DNA from: a virus
Virus record (IMG/VR): IMGVR_UViG_3300028800_000199
Span: 1-37,835 of that record
Length of the DNA: 37,835 nucleotides
Direction: 5' to 3' (one strand)
This document shows, in pieces, positions 36,166-37,835 of this stretch (positions are counted from its first letter, which is position 1; each line of letters begins with the position of its first letter). The notes under the pieces are model-generated. The model did no database searches. It saw nothing but the letters and a program-made list of their open reading frames with translations, and was not told the origin of the DNA. The position numbers and the translations under genes are program-made.

Positions 36166-37749
36166 TTAGTTGCCGCCGAAACCCGGCGCGCTCGGCACCA
36201 GCGGAGAGCCGCCGGGCGACGTGTAGCTGCGGAACGCCGTCACATTGGCGGCAAACACGCGCAACTGTCCGACCATGTTCTCCGGGATGTACGCATCGGC
36301 CCGGTCGGGATCGAGCAGGTTGCGCTGCACGACCACATATTTTGAGAACAGTTCGGGATGCTGCGCGACGCCGAGCGCGACCAGATCGTTATAAGCAAAG
36401 CGCAACGTGTTGGCGAGCGCCGCCGGCGTAGCGAGATTGGGCAGGTTGTCGGGATTCTCGTCGGCGAACGCGGCGCGGCCCCATGCGTCGGTGACCGCCG
36501 TTCGCAGATAGCGCATGGTGAACATGCCCTGCGCCATGGTTTCGATATCGAGAAACGTCTGGTCGGGAACGCCGGGCGCGGTTTTTTGATAGGTGGTCAC
36601 CATGCGGTCGATCTGCACGGTTTGATCAACATTCACCTTGCCGCCGGCGATGCCATCCGAATAGAGCGCCTGGCGCTCCGTCGTTGTCCACCACGTCGTC
36701 TGATCGCGCGGCGGCAACACGCCAGGCAGTTGCAGGGTCTGCAACGGCCGCGACAGTTCGGGCGGGTTCGCCAGGTGCAGCACCTCGATGCCGACCAGAG
36801 AGGCCGCGACCTCCCAAGGCGGCGTCGGCGAAGCGCCGGAGCCGAAGCCGCCGAAAATGGTGACGTGCTGATCGTTGCGGCCATTGCCGAACGTCACCAG
36901 CGTCGACAACGTCTGGCCCAGATAGGCAGTGGTGTAGTGGCCATAAAGCTGCTGCGCCGGCGACCACCGACCGCTCTGGTCAGACAAAAAATCCCGCACG
37001 CTGTTGAGCGACGCGGTGTCGACATAAGGCGCGCCAATCCAGTCGTAGGTCTGATCGCCGAGCGCGGCGAGCGGCGCCGACAGATCGGGCACGCCGGTGC
37101 CCCCGACAAGCGCCGTTATGACGGCGTTGGTGCCGGTCAGGACGTTCGCCTGGTCGGTTGCGACGATGACCTCCATGCCGTTGCCGACCGTGCCGATATG
37201 CGCGCACGTCAAATTGCATTTGGCCGGATTGGTGCCGTCGACCGCGGCAACGATCGGCACGTTAGAGCCCGATGGGGCGCCGGTGGCCGACAGTGCGTTG
37301 ATCGCCGCGACAGCATTGCTGCAGACGATCGAGGCCGTATCCGACGCATTGACCTGAAACGCGACCTTGCGGCCGCACACATAAAGCACGGCGGCGCCGG
37401 TCACGTCGGGCGCGGTAAAGACGATGTTGCCGGCCGCGGCGGAGCCGGCGGGATCGGCGATCGGCAGCGCCCAAAACGGCTGCAGCGGCGCCGCTTTCGA
37501 GGCGGCATCATACATGCCGACCAGCATCGACGTCGGGCCGAACTGCACGATCGCATCGGCATGCGACATGATCGGGCCATATGGCACGCCGGCCGGCGCG
37601 GCGCCGGCGGTGGTCTTCTGGCCGACCAGGAGCGGCCGCGGGATATTTTCGAACGGCGAGCCGCCGGAATTGAACTCGCCCCAAAAGAACGGAACGAGGA
37701 TATTCGACGGCACGTTGTTAAACGGAACGGCGGAAAGCGACATGGGCAT
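36166..37749 (-). CDS. tail sheath protein, Mu gpL family
   Basis: 527 aa, ATG 37749 with GGAGA close upstream. N-terminus PFNNVPSNILVPFFWGEFNS, then RPLLVGQKTTAGAAPAGVPY, DQTYDWIGAPYVDTASLNSV, FLSDQSGRWSPAQQLYGHYT, and C-terminal FLDIETMAQGMFTMRYLRTA and YIPENMVGQLRVFAANVTAF fit the gpL-like sheath family over its full length. Contracts to drive the tube through the envelope; shows the phage is a myovirus type. Confidence 0.95.
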   Translation of the reverse strand: MPMSLSAVPFNNVPSNILVPFFWGEFNSGGSPFENIPRPLLVGQKTTAGAAPAGVPYGPIMSHADAIVQFGPTSMLVGMYDAASKAAPLQPFWALPIADPAGSAAAGNIVFTAPDVTGAAVLYVCGRKVAFQVNASDTASIVCSNAVAAINALSATGAPSGSNVPIVAAVDGTNPAKCNLTCAHIGTVGNGMEVIVATDQANVLTGTNAVITALVGGTGVPDLSAPLAALGDQTYDWIGAPYVDTASLNSVRDFLSDQSGRWSPAQQLYGHYTTAYLGQTLSTLVTFGNGRNDQHVTIFGGFGSGASPTPPWEVAASLVGIEVLHLANPPELSRPLQTLQLPGVLPPRDQTTWWTTTERQALYSDGIAGGKVNVDQTVQIDRMVTTYQKTAPGVPDQTFLDIETMAQGMFTMRYLRTAVTDAWGRAAFADENPDNLPNLATPAALANTLRFAYNDLVALGVAQHPELFSKYVVVQRNLLDPDRADAYIPENMVGQLRVFAANVTAFRSYTSPGGSPLVPSAPGFGGN

Positions 37750-37775
37750 GTCTCCAGTGCGCGACGCGCGGAATC

Positions 37776-37801
37776 AAAAAGCGGCGCGCGCGGCGCCGCT
37801 T
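37776..37801 (-). terminator. intrinsic terminator before the sheath gene
   Basis: Perfect stem AAGCGGCGC (37779-37787) with GCGCCGCTT (37793-37801), 5-base loop, followed on the minus strand by TTTTT. Would end a transcript from upstream (head) genes or act as a partial stop. 37802-37835 shows nothing else. Confidence 0.8.
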
Positions 37802-37835
37802 CCGGTGATGGTTTGCTCTAGGGGCCGACGCTACT

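Noticed and set aside
19385-37749. A Mu-like transposable phage
   Set aside because: Tail order is Mu-like, but the early region has a tyrosine integrase, attP and replication genes, and no MuA/MuB is seen.
36358-37821. Plus-strand frame of 487 codons
   Set aside because: Antisense of the sheath gene, which is certain.

Overview
The window is the greater part of a temperate phage of an alphaproteobacterium, most likely of the Rhizobiales. Reasons: very high GC with heavy use of GCC/GGC/CGC codons, protein families typical of rhizobial prophages (ParB-MT-A70 fusion, DUF1906 lysin, xis/int overlap, GYG-repeat protein), and an attachment core identical in layout to the 3' half of a tRNA-Pro(CGG) gene. 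The tail genes follow the order of the Mu contractile-tail module, but no Mu transposase is seen; lysogeny instead uses a lambda-like CI/Cro switch and a tyrosine integrase. Head, portal and terminase genes are not in the window and should lie beyond the right end; the replication module is cut by the left end.

Layout. 1-9902 (minus strand): one tightly packed early operon running leftward from a promoter at 9909-9936. It holds a Cro-like protein, a second HTH protein, a DUF6948-like protein, a GYG-repeat protein, a ParB-methyltransferase fusion, an HNH protein, SSB, a TSCPD-domain protein, a zinc-ribbon protein, many small unknowns and a CHC2/Toprim primase (cut at base 1). Most neighbours overlap by ATGA or GTGA. 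9903-9974: operator region. 9975-12897 (plus strand): CI-like repressor, a putative exported protein, then a separately promoted block of a small unknown, an excisionase-like protein and integrase. 12821-13026: attP, with a tRNA-Pro 3'-half core and flanking direct repeats. 13048-14572 (minus): a small accessory block ending with an HTH protein and starting with a cysteine-rich secreted protein. 14856-19331 (minus): lysis and host-wall block (coiled-coil membrane protein, class 3 lipase, small membrane proteins, DUF1906 glycosidase-like protein, RlpA). 19385-37749 (minus): tail fibres, baseplate, spike, hub, DNA-circulation protein, lytic transglycosylase, tape measure, frameshifted tail chaperone, tube, sheath.

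How it works together. Three ATGC-N5-GCAT sites, one inside the leftward early promoter, one just before the repressor start and one inside the promoter of the integration block, suggest that one repressor silences early genes and integrase and controls itself. Because attP lies inside the phage gene order, between int and the late genes, the sequence reads as a free, circular or packaged phage genome and not as an integrated prophage.

Most notable points: (1) a programmed -1 frameshift at T TTT TTT in the tail chaperone; (2) a DUF1906 lysin whose internal segment appears to have moved to the C-terminus, with matching short sequence at both junctions; (3) the repressor-operator set with nearly identical promoters; (4) paired direct repeats flanking the tRNA-derived att core, probably integrase arm sites; (5) a secreted six-cysteine protein and a class 3 lipase in the late accessory region.
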